Below, piece by piece: positions 14,949 through 21,583 of a stretch of DNA of 21,583 nucleotides. The DNA comes from an uncultured Loktanella sp. (GTDB lineage Bacteria; Pseudomonadota; Alphaproteobacteria; Rhodobacterales; Rhodobacteraceae), in NCBI GenBank assembly GCA_913061335.1, contig CAJXTP010000023.1, positions 1 through 21,583 on the forward strand. The letters are read 5' to 3'. The position numbers were made by a program, and so were the translations under genes. The notes under the pieces were generated by a model. That model had not been told where the DNA came from. It saw only the letters and a list, made by a program, of their open reading frames with translations, and did not search any database. Position 1 is the stretch's first letter. Each line of letters begins with the position of its first letter.

Positions 14949-16091
14949 TCAATCAACTTCGCTGCGCCTTCGGTGCCAGTCACGGATTGCCAGTCCAACG
15001 GGATCAGCAATTTTTTCGGCGGCTTCAGACGACAAAACCTTGAACGATTTTGTTGAGTTTGTGTAGGTAAAGTCTAAATCATCTTCATTAAGGAGTTTAA
15101 CAGCTGACAGCTTTGCGACCTCCTTAATTACATCACGGAAAGCCGAACAGACTCGATCGAAACGTTCCCGCTCCCTTTTGAAGGAAATGCCGATCTCTGC
15201 GTCCATGTGAATAGAGTACACCGGATATTGCGAGTCTATGACAGCCCGTATACCCTTACCATATAACAAAAACTCTTTTCGAGCGGCTTGGTTTTGAATG
15301 CATTGAATTTCTTTATCGGGCATCCTTAAACTCTCGGCCATTCCATCAATCAGGGGTTTAAGCTGTAGCTCGCCTTCAAACTCAATATGCCCACTTGCGT
15401 AAAGCGCGCCCCACATTTCAGGAACAACGGCTTCTCCGTGAGGCGCGATAGTGGTACCCTCAGATAGCAAGTCTAAATACCACAAACTTCCAGCTTGCCG
15501 CAGTTCTTCCCAAATTTCCTGAGAAATACCGACCTCACGCATCATCTTAGGTGTTGCACAACGAATGATACCCTGAACCGAACTCGCTGACCCGAGATGT
15601 AGGATTTTTTTAGGGCTTACGACTGCGGGGATATATTGAATTAAGTTGCTAATATCAGGCATCATACCAACGAAACCAAATGCCTCCGCATCTGTCGGGT
15701 ATAGGCAAATTTGGGAAATATCCTCAGAGACAGAAGGATAGAGTCCCACCGGCTTCAGGTTAGTCATCATTTGGCCCATCAAGCCCATGATTGGATTATC
15801 GGATATTATGGAAGGACCTAGACGCATATCGGTCGACATACCGGGTATTGGTGACATCACATGCGTTCGCAAAAACGGACCAAAAGCTGAAGGTTTGCAA
15901 TCTAACGTCACCCAGCTATCTACGGAGATGTGGTTTAGCTTTAGCGCTTCCAATAATTCGCTCGGCGACCGAAGATGAGGCGAGTTGGATTTCTTAATGG
16001 GTATGGTCAAGAAGCGAGCCAAGGAAGCCGACCACGACTTAATGTCTGGATAGAGTTGGTTAGTTAGAAATTTTACAGCTTCGTCGCCCAT
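14949..16091 (-). CDS. Unrecognised 380-residue protein in a low-GC segment
   Basis: I do not recognise this protein. It is 380 residues, apparently soluble, without a signal peptide, clear membrane helix or nucleotide-binding motif. Visible features are a GPFLRTHVMSPIPGMSTDMR stretch (about 73-92), a Met/Gly-rich stretch NPIMGLMGQMM, and a C-terminal third rich in charged helices (KRERERFDRV, RDVIKEVAKL, ending IRDWHRRRSEVD). ATG 16091 is chosen because AGGTG lies six bases upstream; the GTG at 16100 overlaps that site. Hand counts of sample lines give about 42-45% GC, against about 60% in the helicase gene nearby, and TTA and ATA codons are common, which suggests acquisition by transfer. 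No transposase or integrase accompanies it. It has its own unit, with a 295-bp upstream gap. Confidence 0.8.
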   Translation of the reverse strand: MGDEAVKFLTNQLYPDIKSWSASLARFLTIPIKKSNSPHLRSPSELLEALKLNHISVDSWVTLDCKPSAFGPFLRTHVMSPIPGMSTDMRLGPSIISDNPIMGLMGQMMTNLKPVGLYPSVSEDISQICLYPTDAEAFGFVGMMPDISNLIQYIPAVVSPKKILHLGSASSVQGIIRCATPKMMREVGISQEIWEELRQAGSLWYLDLLSEGTTIAPHGEAVVPEMWGALYASGHIEFEGELQLKPLIDGMAESLRMPDKEIQCIQNQAARKEFLLYGKGIRAVIDSQYPVYSIHMDAEIGISFKRERERFDRVCSAFRDVIKEVAKLSAVKLLNEDDLDFTYTNSTKSFKVLSSEAAEKIADPVGLAIRDWHRRRSEVD

Positions 16092-16386
16092 TAAACTCAC
16101 CTGACTAAAAAGCTGAAATAATCAAAGCTTTTCCTTTAATTCTGTCTATCCCGTATCAGATCGCTCGGTACACTGACTACCCCTATCAAAAAATCCCAAA
16201 AACGCTCCTTTATGGAACATCCTTAAAACACCTCGTTTGACACTGCCACAAACCCCGTTCCAAACCTAAGCAGTTGTTGAAGGTTTTTGACACTACCGTG
16301 TTAGCAGACATTAGCCACAACGCAGAAACACGGTAAAATGGGCTCAAAATGGACATTGGCAAGTATATCGGATGATATATTACCCC
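16092..16386. promoter_or_regulatory. AT-rich repeat-bearing leader of the 14949-16091 gene
   Basis: This gap is about 40-45% GC by hand count. It contains a near-perfect 12-bp direct repeat TTTGACACT(G/A)CC at 16236-16247 and 16286-16297, a perfect 9-bp inverted repeat TACCGTGTT/AACACGGTA at 16294-16302 and 16327-16335, and a small palindrome TATATC-GGAT-GATATA at 16364-16379. On the minus strand these lie 145-290 bp before the downstream gene, where a promoter or operator is expected. Equally, they could be the eroded end of a mobile element. No convincing -35/-10 pair was found in the minus orientation. Confidence 0.4.
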
Positions 16387-16716
16387 CTACGGTTTGACTT
16401 CGACCACGCCGATACGGTTGAGGAAGGTTTCTAGTTCTGACCGTTCTACGTCGAAGGTTGCGGCTTTGATTTTGTCGAAACGTATCCGAAGTGCTTGTTT
16501 TTCGTCACCTTTACAGTCGTTCCACGGGCGGCCTTGCAGGGCCATGTGCAGGACGTAGTACATGATGAAATGCGGGCGGCTGCCGGATTTTAGGAGCCGT
16601 GTGTAGGCTGCATCGGCGCCGAGGTCGCGCAGTTGTGCGGCGGTGCTTATGCCCACGCCTATCAGTGCTTTTTCTTGCGCGGGGCCGATGTTGCGGATGG
16701 TGGTTAGGTCAGACAT
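16387..16716 (-). CDS. TfoX C-terminal domain-containing protein
   Basis: This 109-residue protein matches the TfoX C-terminal domain, a helix-hairpin-helix-like fold. It has LTTIRNIGPAQEKALIGVGI (about 4-23), TAAQLRDLGADAAYTRLLKSG, and the later LHMALQGRPWNDC block in which the Trp is conserved. Full TfoX/Sxy proteins, regulators of competence in gammaproteobacteria, also have an N-terminal domain; only the C-terminal one is present here, as in many stand-alone alphaproteobacterial proteins, so a competence role should not be assumed. There is no strong ribosome binding site upstream of the ATG at 16716. Confidence 0.85.
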   Translation of the reverse strand: MSDLTTIRNIGPAQEKALIGVGISTAAQLRDLGADAAYTRLLKSGSRPHFIMYYVLHMALQGRPWNDCKGDEKQALRIRFDKIKAATFDVERSELETFLNRIGVVEVKP

Positions 16717-16787
16717 GCGGGCACATTAGACGGTGGATAAAAAAAGGGCCAGTGGGCGGCTTTGCATCATCAGGGAGGGCGATGATA

Positions 16788-16939
16788 TTAAGCTGTCCGC
16801 TGGCCGTCGTGATCGTCGGTCAGATGCTCGCGTAATCGGTGTAGACCGGTTTTGGCGGGGGAGAACCACCATTTGCCTGCGCCGGAGTAGGGCGCGGTGT
16901 CGCCGGTTGTGTCGTGCCGATGGGCTTTGACGTAGCCAT
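16788..16939 (-). CDS. Candidate short ORF with unresolved reading frame
   Basis: An ATG at 16939 has AAGGA eight bases upstream. Read in its own frame it encodes 39 residues, MATSKPIGTTQPATPRPTPA and onward, a Pro/Thr-rich sequence ending at TGA 16820. The frame one base over, beginning GYVKAHRHDT right at this ATG and running to TAA 16788, looks far more like a real protein (SGAGKWWFSPAKTGLHRLRE, about 49 residues) and has about 73% G/C at third positions by hand count. That frame has no ATG, GTG or TTG nearby. One extra G after the ATG would join the good start to the good frame. So this is either a sequencing or natural frameshift in a small gene, a gene with an unusual start, or a chance overlap. 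Confidence 0.35.
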
Positions 16940-16999
16940 TGCGTGTATCCTTGTTTGCCTCAATGTGCGGAAGTTCCGCGGGCCTCTTGGTTGGGCCAT

Positions 17000-17037
17000 A
17001 AAGAAAGCCTTGCGCAGGAATTAGTCCTGCGCAAGGC
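17000..17037 (-). terminator. Intrinsic terminator of the DEAD-box helicase gene
   Basis: A perfect 13-bp inverted repeat (17007-17019 with 17025-17037) encloses a five-base loop. On the minus strand it is followed by TTTCTTT (complement of 17001-17006 and beyond). It starts 38 bases after the helicase stop codon. Confidence 0.88.
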
Positions 17038-17074
17038 GTGATTGTGTCTTTATTGTGGCGCTGTGTCCGTGGCG

Positions 17075-19234
17075 TTACGCCCGTGGCTTGCGCGGCTTAG
17101 GCTTGCCACCTGGAGGCACGAAACGCTTGGATGTATCGTTTGCCTTTGCTTTTGGCTTGCCAGATGCACCGTCAGGTTTACCTTTGTAGGCCGATTTTGG
17201 TCCGTCTGATTTGCCTTTATAGCCTTCAGATTTACCCTTATAGCCTTCGGATTTGCCTTTGTAGGCTGGCTTTGGACCGTCAGTTTTACCTTTATACGCA
17301 GGCTTTGGTCCGTCGGATTTACCTTTGTAACCTTCGGCCTTGTACGGCTTTTTGGTTGTAACAACCGCATCACCATGATCGCGGCGCTCTGGCTTGGCGA
17401 AGTTTGATTTTTTGTGCCGTGGCTTTTCGCGGCGCGCATCATCATCGCTACCATGCGTTGGTTGGATTGCTGCGACGTTGTCTTGAGCGGACGGCGGCGG
17501 TGTTGATGTGTCGCGTGGTTTACGCGGACGGTCGTCGCGGTTGTACGCCGGTTTGCTGTCACGTGGTTTGTCGTCATAGTCGCGCTTGGATTTGCGCGGG
17601 CCGCCACGTTCGCCAAGATTTGGCGCGCTATCAAGTGCTGTCAGTTTGGCCTGATTTTCCAAGGACATTGCAGAGCCTACAGATTTCAGGAACCCAGCAA
17701 CGGCGCCTTCTGCAATTTCCACAAAGGTTTCGTTTGGCTGGATACGGATCGCACCAATTTCGTTTTTGGTGATGCCACCAGCCGTACAGATCATTGGCAA
17801 CAACCAGCGTGCTTCTGCTTTGCCTTCGCGGCCAACATCCACAGAGAACCATTTGGACGGGCCAAATTCTTTACGCTCTTTTGGTGCCCGATCAGGACGG
17901 TCTGGGCGATCAGGGCGCTGTGGGCTGTCTTTGTAATCTGACAAATGCTCTGGCGCGGAGTTGTTGCCTGCGAACAGGCGCAAATACGCGGCTGCGATTT
18001 TTTCAGGTGCGTGGAGGGCGACCAATTTTGCGGCGAATTCGGCGATGTCTGCTGGGACGTCTTCTGTCCAAACTGGATCTTCGAGCAGCCGTTCTTGGTC
18101 GCGTGCTGTGACCTCATCGGCGGTTGGTGGGTTTGCCCATGTGGCTTCAAGCTTGCCCCAAGACAACAGGTTCATCGCCCGACGCTTCATTTTCGCAGGC
18201 GCGATCAAGGCTGACACACCTTTGCGGCCCGCGCGGCCTGTCCGGCCAGAGCGGTGCAGCAATGTTTCGGCGTTTGTCGGCAATTCAGCGTGGATAACCA
18301 GCTCGAGGTTCGGCAAATCGATACCGCGCGCCGCAACGTCAGTCGCCACACAGACCTTTGCGCGGCCATCGCGCATGGCTTGCAATGCGTGGGACCGTTC
18401 TTGTTGGGACAACTCGCCCGACAGGGCCACGGTGGCAAAACCACGGTTGGACAGGCGGGTGGTCAGGCGGGTCACGGACGCACGTGTGTTACAGAACACA
18501 ATCGCGTTTGGCGCATCGTAATAGCGCAGGGTGTTGATGATCGCGGCGTCAATGTCGTGATTGGCCACCGACAATGCGCGGTATTCGATGTCGGAGTGCT
18601 GGGATTCTTTGGAAACTGTCGCGACGCGAACCGAATCTTTTTGGTAGGACTTTGCCAGCTTTGCGATTGCGGCAGGTACAGTCGCCGAGAACATCAGCGT
18701 GCGGCGTGTTGCGGGGGCTTCGCCCAAGATGAATTCAAGGTCTTCGCGGAAACCAAGGTCAAGCATCTCGTCGGCTTCATCCAAAACAATCGCGCGGATT
18801 TCGGACATATCCATTGAGCCACGCATAACGTGGTCCTTTAGACGGCCCGGCGTAGCCACAACGATGTGCGCGCCACGGTCAAGGGTGCGACGTTCGTCGC
18901 GCATGTCCATGCCACCAACGCACGAAGCCATCGTCACACCGGTGCCTGCGTAAAGCCACGCAAGTTCACGCTTCACTTGCAGTGCAAGTTCGCGTGTTGG
19001 TGCAATGCACAGCGCCAATGGGCGGCCAGCGGGGCCAAAGTGGCCGTCATCATCAAGGATTGTCGGCCCAATCGCCAGACCGAAGCCTACGGTTTTACCG
19101 GACCCTGTTTGGGCGGAAACCAGAAGGTCTTTGCCTTCGAGGTTTGGATCAATGCAGGCGTCTTGCACGGGAGTAAGGGTATCATAACCCTGTTTCGCCA
19201 GTGCATCGGCAAGGGTTTGAATAATATTGGTCAT
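17075..19234 (-). CDS. DEAD-box ATP-dependent RNA helicase with DbpA-type RNA-binding domain and repetitive tail
   Basis: DEAD-box helicases remodel RNA duplexes in ribosome assembly, mRNA decay and cold adaptation. The 719-residue product has the full motif set: Q-motif region near 21-24, AQTGSGKT (41-48), PTRELA (79-84), TPGR (128-131), DEAD (152-155), SAT (183-185) and HRSGRTGRAGR (327-337). A DbpA/CsdA-type RNA-binding fold follows (about 458-520: KWFSVDVGREGKAEARWLLP, NETFVEIAEGAVAGFLKSV), then a long basic disordered tail (about 540-719) with six YKGK repeats. This architecture is closest to DeaD/CsdA. The 169-bp upstream gap (19235-19403) would allow a long leader, common in cold-induced helicase genes, but no regulatory motif was identified. 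A strong terminator follows. Confidence 0.93.
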   Translation of the reverse strand: MTNIIQTLADALAKQGYDTLTPVQDACIDPNLEGKDLLVSAQTGSGKTVGFGLAIGPTILDDDGHFGPAGRPLALCIAPTRELALQVKRELAWLYAGTGVTMASCVGGMDMRDERRTLDRGAHIVVATPGRLKDHVMRGSMDMSEIRAIVLDEADEMLDLGFREDLEFILGEAPATRRTLMFSATVPAAIAKLAKSYQKDSVRVATVSKESQHSDIEYRALSVANHDIDAAIINTLRYYDAPNAIVFCNTRASVTRLTTRLSNRGFATVALSGELSQQERSHALQAMRDGRAKVCVATDVAARGIDLPNLELVIHAELPTNAETLLHRSGRTGRAGRKGVSALIAPAKMKRRAMNLLSWGKLEATWANPPTADEVTARDQERLLEDPVWTEDVPADIAEFAAKLVALHAPEKIAAAYLRLFAGNNSAPEHLSDYKDSPQRPDRPDRPDRAPKERKEFGPSKWFSVDVGREGKAEARWLLPMICTAGGITKNEIGAIRIQPNETFVEIAEGAVAGFLKSVGSAMSLENQAKLTALDSAPNLGERGGPRKSKRDYDDKPRDSKPAYNRDDRPRKPRDTSTPPPSAQDNVAAIQPTHGSDDDARREKPRHKKSNFAKPERRDHGDAVVTTKKPYKAEGYKGKSDGPKPAYKGKTDGPKPAYKGKSEGYKGKSEGYKGKSDGPKSAYKGKPDGASGKPKAKANDTSKRFVPPGGKPKPRKPRA
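17165..17344 (-). repeat. In-frame YKGK tandem repeats in the helicase tail
   Basis: Residues about 631-690 consist of units such as YKGKSDGPKPA and YKGKSEG. Six YKGK copies occur, in two unit lengths of 11 and 7 residues. At the DNA level this is a degenerate tandem repeat of 33- and 21-bp units, in frame, so it could change copy number without a frameshift. The tail is strongly basic and probably disordered, and may bind RNA. Confidence 0.8.
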
Positions 19235-19403
19235 AGTCAGCTTTCGGACGGATAAGTTTGCGCCCCAAGTGCATCCGGCAGTTGGGTTCCATAAAAACAG
19301 GCGCTAACTTGCTATCCATCGTCAAGTATCTGGCCCGTAGAGGCGCAGTAACATAGCGGGGCGGGCTGTCAACAGATAGCGGCACAAACTCGCTCATCGT
19401 GGT

Positions 19404-20219
19404 TTATTGGTTGGCGGGGTGTCTGGTCATCCACAGCCACGGTGTTGGCGCGCTGCGCCATTCCCAAAGCGCCAGCAAACGGTCGAGGTCGCTTGACCCA
19501 TCCATCCACTTTGGCAGGGCGGCTGTATCAAGGTCGCGGTCAAGTTGGGTGATCTTGTGGGTTGCGCGGAACCTGTCTTGCAATGTGCTAACGATGGGTG
19601 CGTCTAGGGCGGGGTGGCATTCGACCAAGATATCGGCTGCATAAAGACCGGTAGCAATGGATGGATTAAGCAGATCGCCTTCGGCCCCTTCAATGTCGCA
19701 GATCACGACGGACCGGTGGCGCGCGCAGATGTCAAAATCCGCGTGGGACATGATGCCGCCAATTTCAACGCGGTCGGACACGCCGTTTAACGCGGCCAGT
19801 TCGGTGCATTTGGCTTGGGCTTTGTCATCAGCGTCGCGCGCCCAGATTGTCGCATTGGGTAGGCGGCGCGCGAGGCCCACGGCATAATATCCTTCGGCGC
19901 TGCCCACATCGATGATGAGTTCTGGACCGCTGGCGACGATTTCGTCGATGATCGGGGCCAAAGATGGCTCATAGCCGCCCAACAATCGCGGCACGCCGCC
20001 GCCCTCAGACGCTTGCACGCCGTAGTTCATGCCCGCAAAGACCCCGTGTTTGATCGTCGGCCCTGATTTTTGAATGGCCGTATTTTCGATCAATTTGGCC
20101 CGCCATTTGGCAAGCAGCCGCAGGGCTTGGTTCAACTGATCGCTGGTGGGATCCGAGCCGAGCATATCAAGCAGCGTCGCATGGACGTGTTTGTTCAGCT
20201 GCGATGTTGGTTTTTTCAT
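19404..20219 (-). CDS. FkbM-like SAM-dependent methyltransferase
   Basis: This 271-residue protein has a class I methyltransferase core: motif I LIIDVGSAEGYYAVGLARRL (101-120), an acidic ribose-binding residue in IWARDADDKA (about 125-134) and the strand VVICDIEGAEGDLL (171-184), which resembles the FkbM block. The substrate is unknown; FkbM relatives methylate sugars, peptides or small molecules. The N-terminal 90 residues are helical and not assigned. Its ATG overlaps the HD-domain stop as ATGA (20219-20216), so it is translationally coupled as the last gene of a four-gene operon. No clear terminator follows it; 19235-19403 holds only the presumed helicase promoter. Confidence 0.85.
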   Translation of the reverse strand: MKKPTSQLNKHVHATLLDMLGSDPTSDQLNQALRLLAKWRAKLIENTAIQKSGPTIKHGVFAGMNYGVQASEGGGVPRLLGGYEPSLAPIIDEIVASGPELIIDVGSAEGYYAVGLARRLPNATIWARDADDKAQAKCTELAALNGVSDRVEIGGIMSHADFDICARHRSVVICDIEGAEGDLLNPSIATGLYAADILVECHPALDAPIVSTLQDRFRATHKITQLDRDLDTAALPKWMDGSSDLDRLLALWEWRSAPTPWLWMTRHPANQ

Positions 20220-20797
20220 GCGTCAAACCATGCGTCGATACGGGTTTTGAGGGCAATCCAGATGGCAGGTGCGCCGCGCATGACTTTGTCGCCGACACGA
20301 GATTGGACCTGTTGCCTTGTGACGTTGTAGGTGATCCAGCTTGCGCCGCCTGCCTCAAGATTGGACACCACCGGCTGCACGCGGTCGATGGATTTGGCGA
20401 AGATAGCATCATCCGTTTCGGCGGCTTCAAATTCGTCCCAGAGCGCGCGGAACGCGGTGCATTGATCAACTGGGAGCAGGCCGAAAATCCGGTCGGCAGC
20501 GGCCTGTTCAGCGGCGTCTTGTGCGGCTGGGTCACGCGCTGCGTCTGAATGGATTGGCACATCGCCCGCGTCAATTTCGACAAGATCATGCAGCAAAAGC
20601 ATTTTGATCACGCGGTCCACGTTGATCGCTTTTGTCGCATGTTCCGCCATGACTAGCGCATAAAGTGCGATGTGCCAGCTATGTTCGCCGGAGTTTTCAT
20701 GGCGCGAATTGTCGTTCAGGGTCGTGCCACGGATCACGGACTTGAGTTTGTCCGCCTCGATCAGAAAGCTAAGTTGCTGATCTATCCTGTCTGACAT
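20216..20797 (-). CDS. HD-domain protein (YfbR-like phosphohydrolase family)
   Basis: The 193-residue product has an HD-type metal site: SRHENSGEHSWHIA (31-44) supplies histidines and MLLLHDLVEIDAGD (66-79) gives the His-Asp pair H70-D71 plus the ID.GD segment, matching the HD_3 group. Relatives such as YfbR are 5'-deoxynucleotidases, and other members hydrolyse oxetanocin- or nucleotide-like substrates; the substrate here cannot be fixed from sequence. Its ATG overlaps the stop of the 73-residue gene as TAATG (20799-20795), and its stop overlaps the methyltransferase start. A nucleotide-cleanup role is plausible. Confidence 0.88.
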   Translation of the reverse strand: MSDRIDQQLSFLIEADKLKSVIRGTTLNDNSRHENSGEHSWHIALYALVMAEHATKAINVDRVIKMLLLHDLVEIDAGDVPIHSDAARDPAAQDAAEQAAADRIFGLLPVDQCTAFRALWDEFEAAETDDAIFAKSIDRVQPVVSNLEAGGASWITYNVTRQQVQSRVGDKVMRGAPAIWIALKTRIDAWFDA

Positions 20798-21018
20798 TAT
20801 GCCCCACGTGCAGCGGCCGATGCCGCGAGCAATGCACGGGCGCGTTTTTCGGCGCGGCGCACACGGATCGCTGTTGAGTATGCCTCTGCAAGTGATTGTG
20901 ACGACGCCCCAAGCAATTCGTTGATTTGTTCGACAATTTTGTCCTCGCCCGAGGCAATTGCCTCGGCCAAGGCCATGTCTGCAAGCTCGTTTGCAGTTTT
21001 ATCGGTGTAATCTGACAT
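20797..21018 (-). CDS. Small conserved-looking helical protein, unknown function
   Basis: This 73-residue protein is not recognised. It is almost all helix: an acidic Ala-rich first half (DKTANELADMALAEAIASGE) followed by QINELLGASSQSLAEAYS and a basic C-terminus (RVRRAEKRARALLAASAAAR). There are no cysteines and no membrane segment. Its ATG directly abuts the hydrolase stop (TAG-ATG, 21021-21016) and its stop overlaps the HD-domain start, so it is locked into the operon by translation coupling, which supports it being real despite its size. Confidence 0.82.
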   Translation of the reverse strand: MSDYTDKTANELADMALAEAIASGEDKIVEQINELLGASSQSLAEAYSTAIRVRRAEKRARALLAASAAARGA

Positions 21019-21583
21019 CTAGCGGGTTGTCTCTGTCAGACGGCGACGCACGTAGCTTTTGACGGTGCCGATCATTGGATCCATGTACGGATCTTCAAAG
21101 AAGTGACCTGCGCCATCCATTTCGTCATGGGTGACGGTGATACCTTTTTGCTCGTGCAGTTTGTTCACCAATGACACGGTGTCAGCTGGCGGTGCCACGC
21201 GGTCGGCTGAACCGTTGATGATCAGACCGGATGCGGGGCAGGGTGCCAAGAAGCTGAAGTCATACATGTTCGCTGGTGGCGATACAGAGATAAAGCCTGT
21301 GATTTCGGGGCGACGCATCAGCAATTGCATGCCGATCCACGCGCCAAAGCTGAACCCTGCGACCCAGCAATGTTTCGCGTTGTTGTTCATCGACTGTAAG
21401 TAATCGAGCGCGGTAGCTGCGTCGGACAGCTCGCCTATACCCTGATCGTATTCGCCTTGGGACCGGCCAACGCCACGGAAGTTGAACCGCAGAACGGTGA
21501 AACCCATGTTATAAAATGCGTAGTGCATATTATAGACAACGCGGTTGTTCATCGTTCCACCAAACTGTGGGTGCGGGTGTAGC
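21019..21583 (-). CDS. Alpha/beta hydrolase, 5' end cut by the window
   Basis: The protein continues past the window edge: upstream of the ATG at 21552 the frame still reads LHPHPQFGGT, the family motif that precedes NNRVVYNMHYAF, so that ATG is internal. About 187 residues are visible. It has the nucleophile elbow GFSFG (serine), an acid in NGSADRVAPP and the histidine in DGAGHFFEDP, giving a full Ser-Asp-His triad. FRGVGRSQGEYDQG is typical of this bacterial group, sometimes labelled dienelactone hydrolase-like or CocE-type; the substrate is unknown. It is the first visible gene of the operon continuing to the 73-residue protein. Confidence 0.9.
   Translation of the reverse strand, partial: LHPHPQFGGTMNNRVVYNMHYAFYNMGFTVLRFNFRGVGRSQGEYDQGIGELSDAATALDYLQSMNNNAKHCWVAGFSFGAWIGMQLLMRRPEITGFISVSPPANMYDFSFLAPCPASGLIINGSADRVAPPADTVSLVNKLHEQKGITVTHDEMDGAGHFFEDPYMDPMIGTVKSYVRRRLTETTR

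Noticed and set aside
14837..16162. Shared ATCAGATCG at both sides of the low-GC segment as possible target-site duplication
   Set aside because: Nine bases over this distance are close to chance, and the copies do not abut any recognisable element end.
16236..16320. TTGACA hexamers within the direct repeats as sigma-70 -35 boxes
   Set aside because: On the plus strand neither has a credible -10 box at 16-18 bp, and the orientation points away from the gene that needs a promoter.
16387..16716. Competence regulator tfoX
   Set aside because: Only the C-terminal TfoX domain is present, so a gene name and competence role would over-claim.
19182..19397. 71-codon minus-strand frame spanning the helicase gene start and its upstream gap
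   Set aside because: It has no ribosome binding site, overlaps the helicase coding start in another frame and its composition is not protein-like; more likely leader DNA.

Overview
The window looks like chromosomal DNA of an alphaproteobacterium, most likely a marine Rhodobacterales/Roseobacter-type organism. This rests on moderate-to-high GC outside one short stretch, a DUF4167 protein next to prmC (an alphaproteobacterial pairing), lptF-lptG directly joined to lptD-surA-pdxA-rsmA, pepA divergent from lptF with holC behind it, and protein sequences of Rhodobacterales character. No rRNA, tRNA, CRISPR array, complete insertion sequence or prophage was found. Species cannot be named from this evidence.

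Layout. (1) 1-1421, + strand: 3' part of prmC, a 208-bp gap with a nested hairpin, a DUF4167 gene and a bidirectional terminator. (2) 1438-8837, - strand: an outer-membrane biogenesis and housekeeping operon read lptF > lptG > lptD > surA-like > pdxA > rsmA; most junctions are ATGA or TAATG overlaps. (3) 8970-10895, + strand: pepA and holC, divergent from lptF. (4) 10892-14138, - strand: ABC-F ATPase > MarC-family membrane protein > membrane-anchored retropepsin-like protease > a 32-residue lipoprotein that meets holC tail to tail. (5) 14265-14759, + strand: ndk with a strong terminator. (6) About 14.76-16.38 kb: a low-GC accessory stretch holding one unrecognised 380-residue gene (- strand) behind a repeat-bearing, AT-rich leader. 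(7) 16387-19234, - strand: a TfoX C-terminal-domain protein, a short ORF whose frame is unresolved, and a DEAD-box RNA helicase with a repetitive basic tail and strong terminator. (8) 19404-21583, - strand: a tightly packed four-gene operon, alpha/beta hydrolase (5' end outside) > 73-residue protein > HD-domain phosphohydrolase > FkbM-like methyltransferase.

How it fits together. LptF/LptG are the inner-membrane permease of the LPS transporter, LptD is its outer-membrane translocon, and the SurA-like chaperone probably helps fold LptD and other barrels; PdxA (vitamin B6) and RsmA (16S rRNA dimethylation) share the transcript, as in many proteobacteria. PrmC (release-factor methylation), RsmA, the ABC-F ATPase and the DEAD-box helicase all concern translation or RNA. 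Most of the window is ordinary core genome. The parts least explained by known families are the low-GC gene and leader at 14.9-16.4 kb, the overlooked short ORFs at 10892-10990 and 16788-16939, and the four-gene operon at the right end. I found no convincing evidence of a new multi-gene system.
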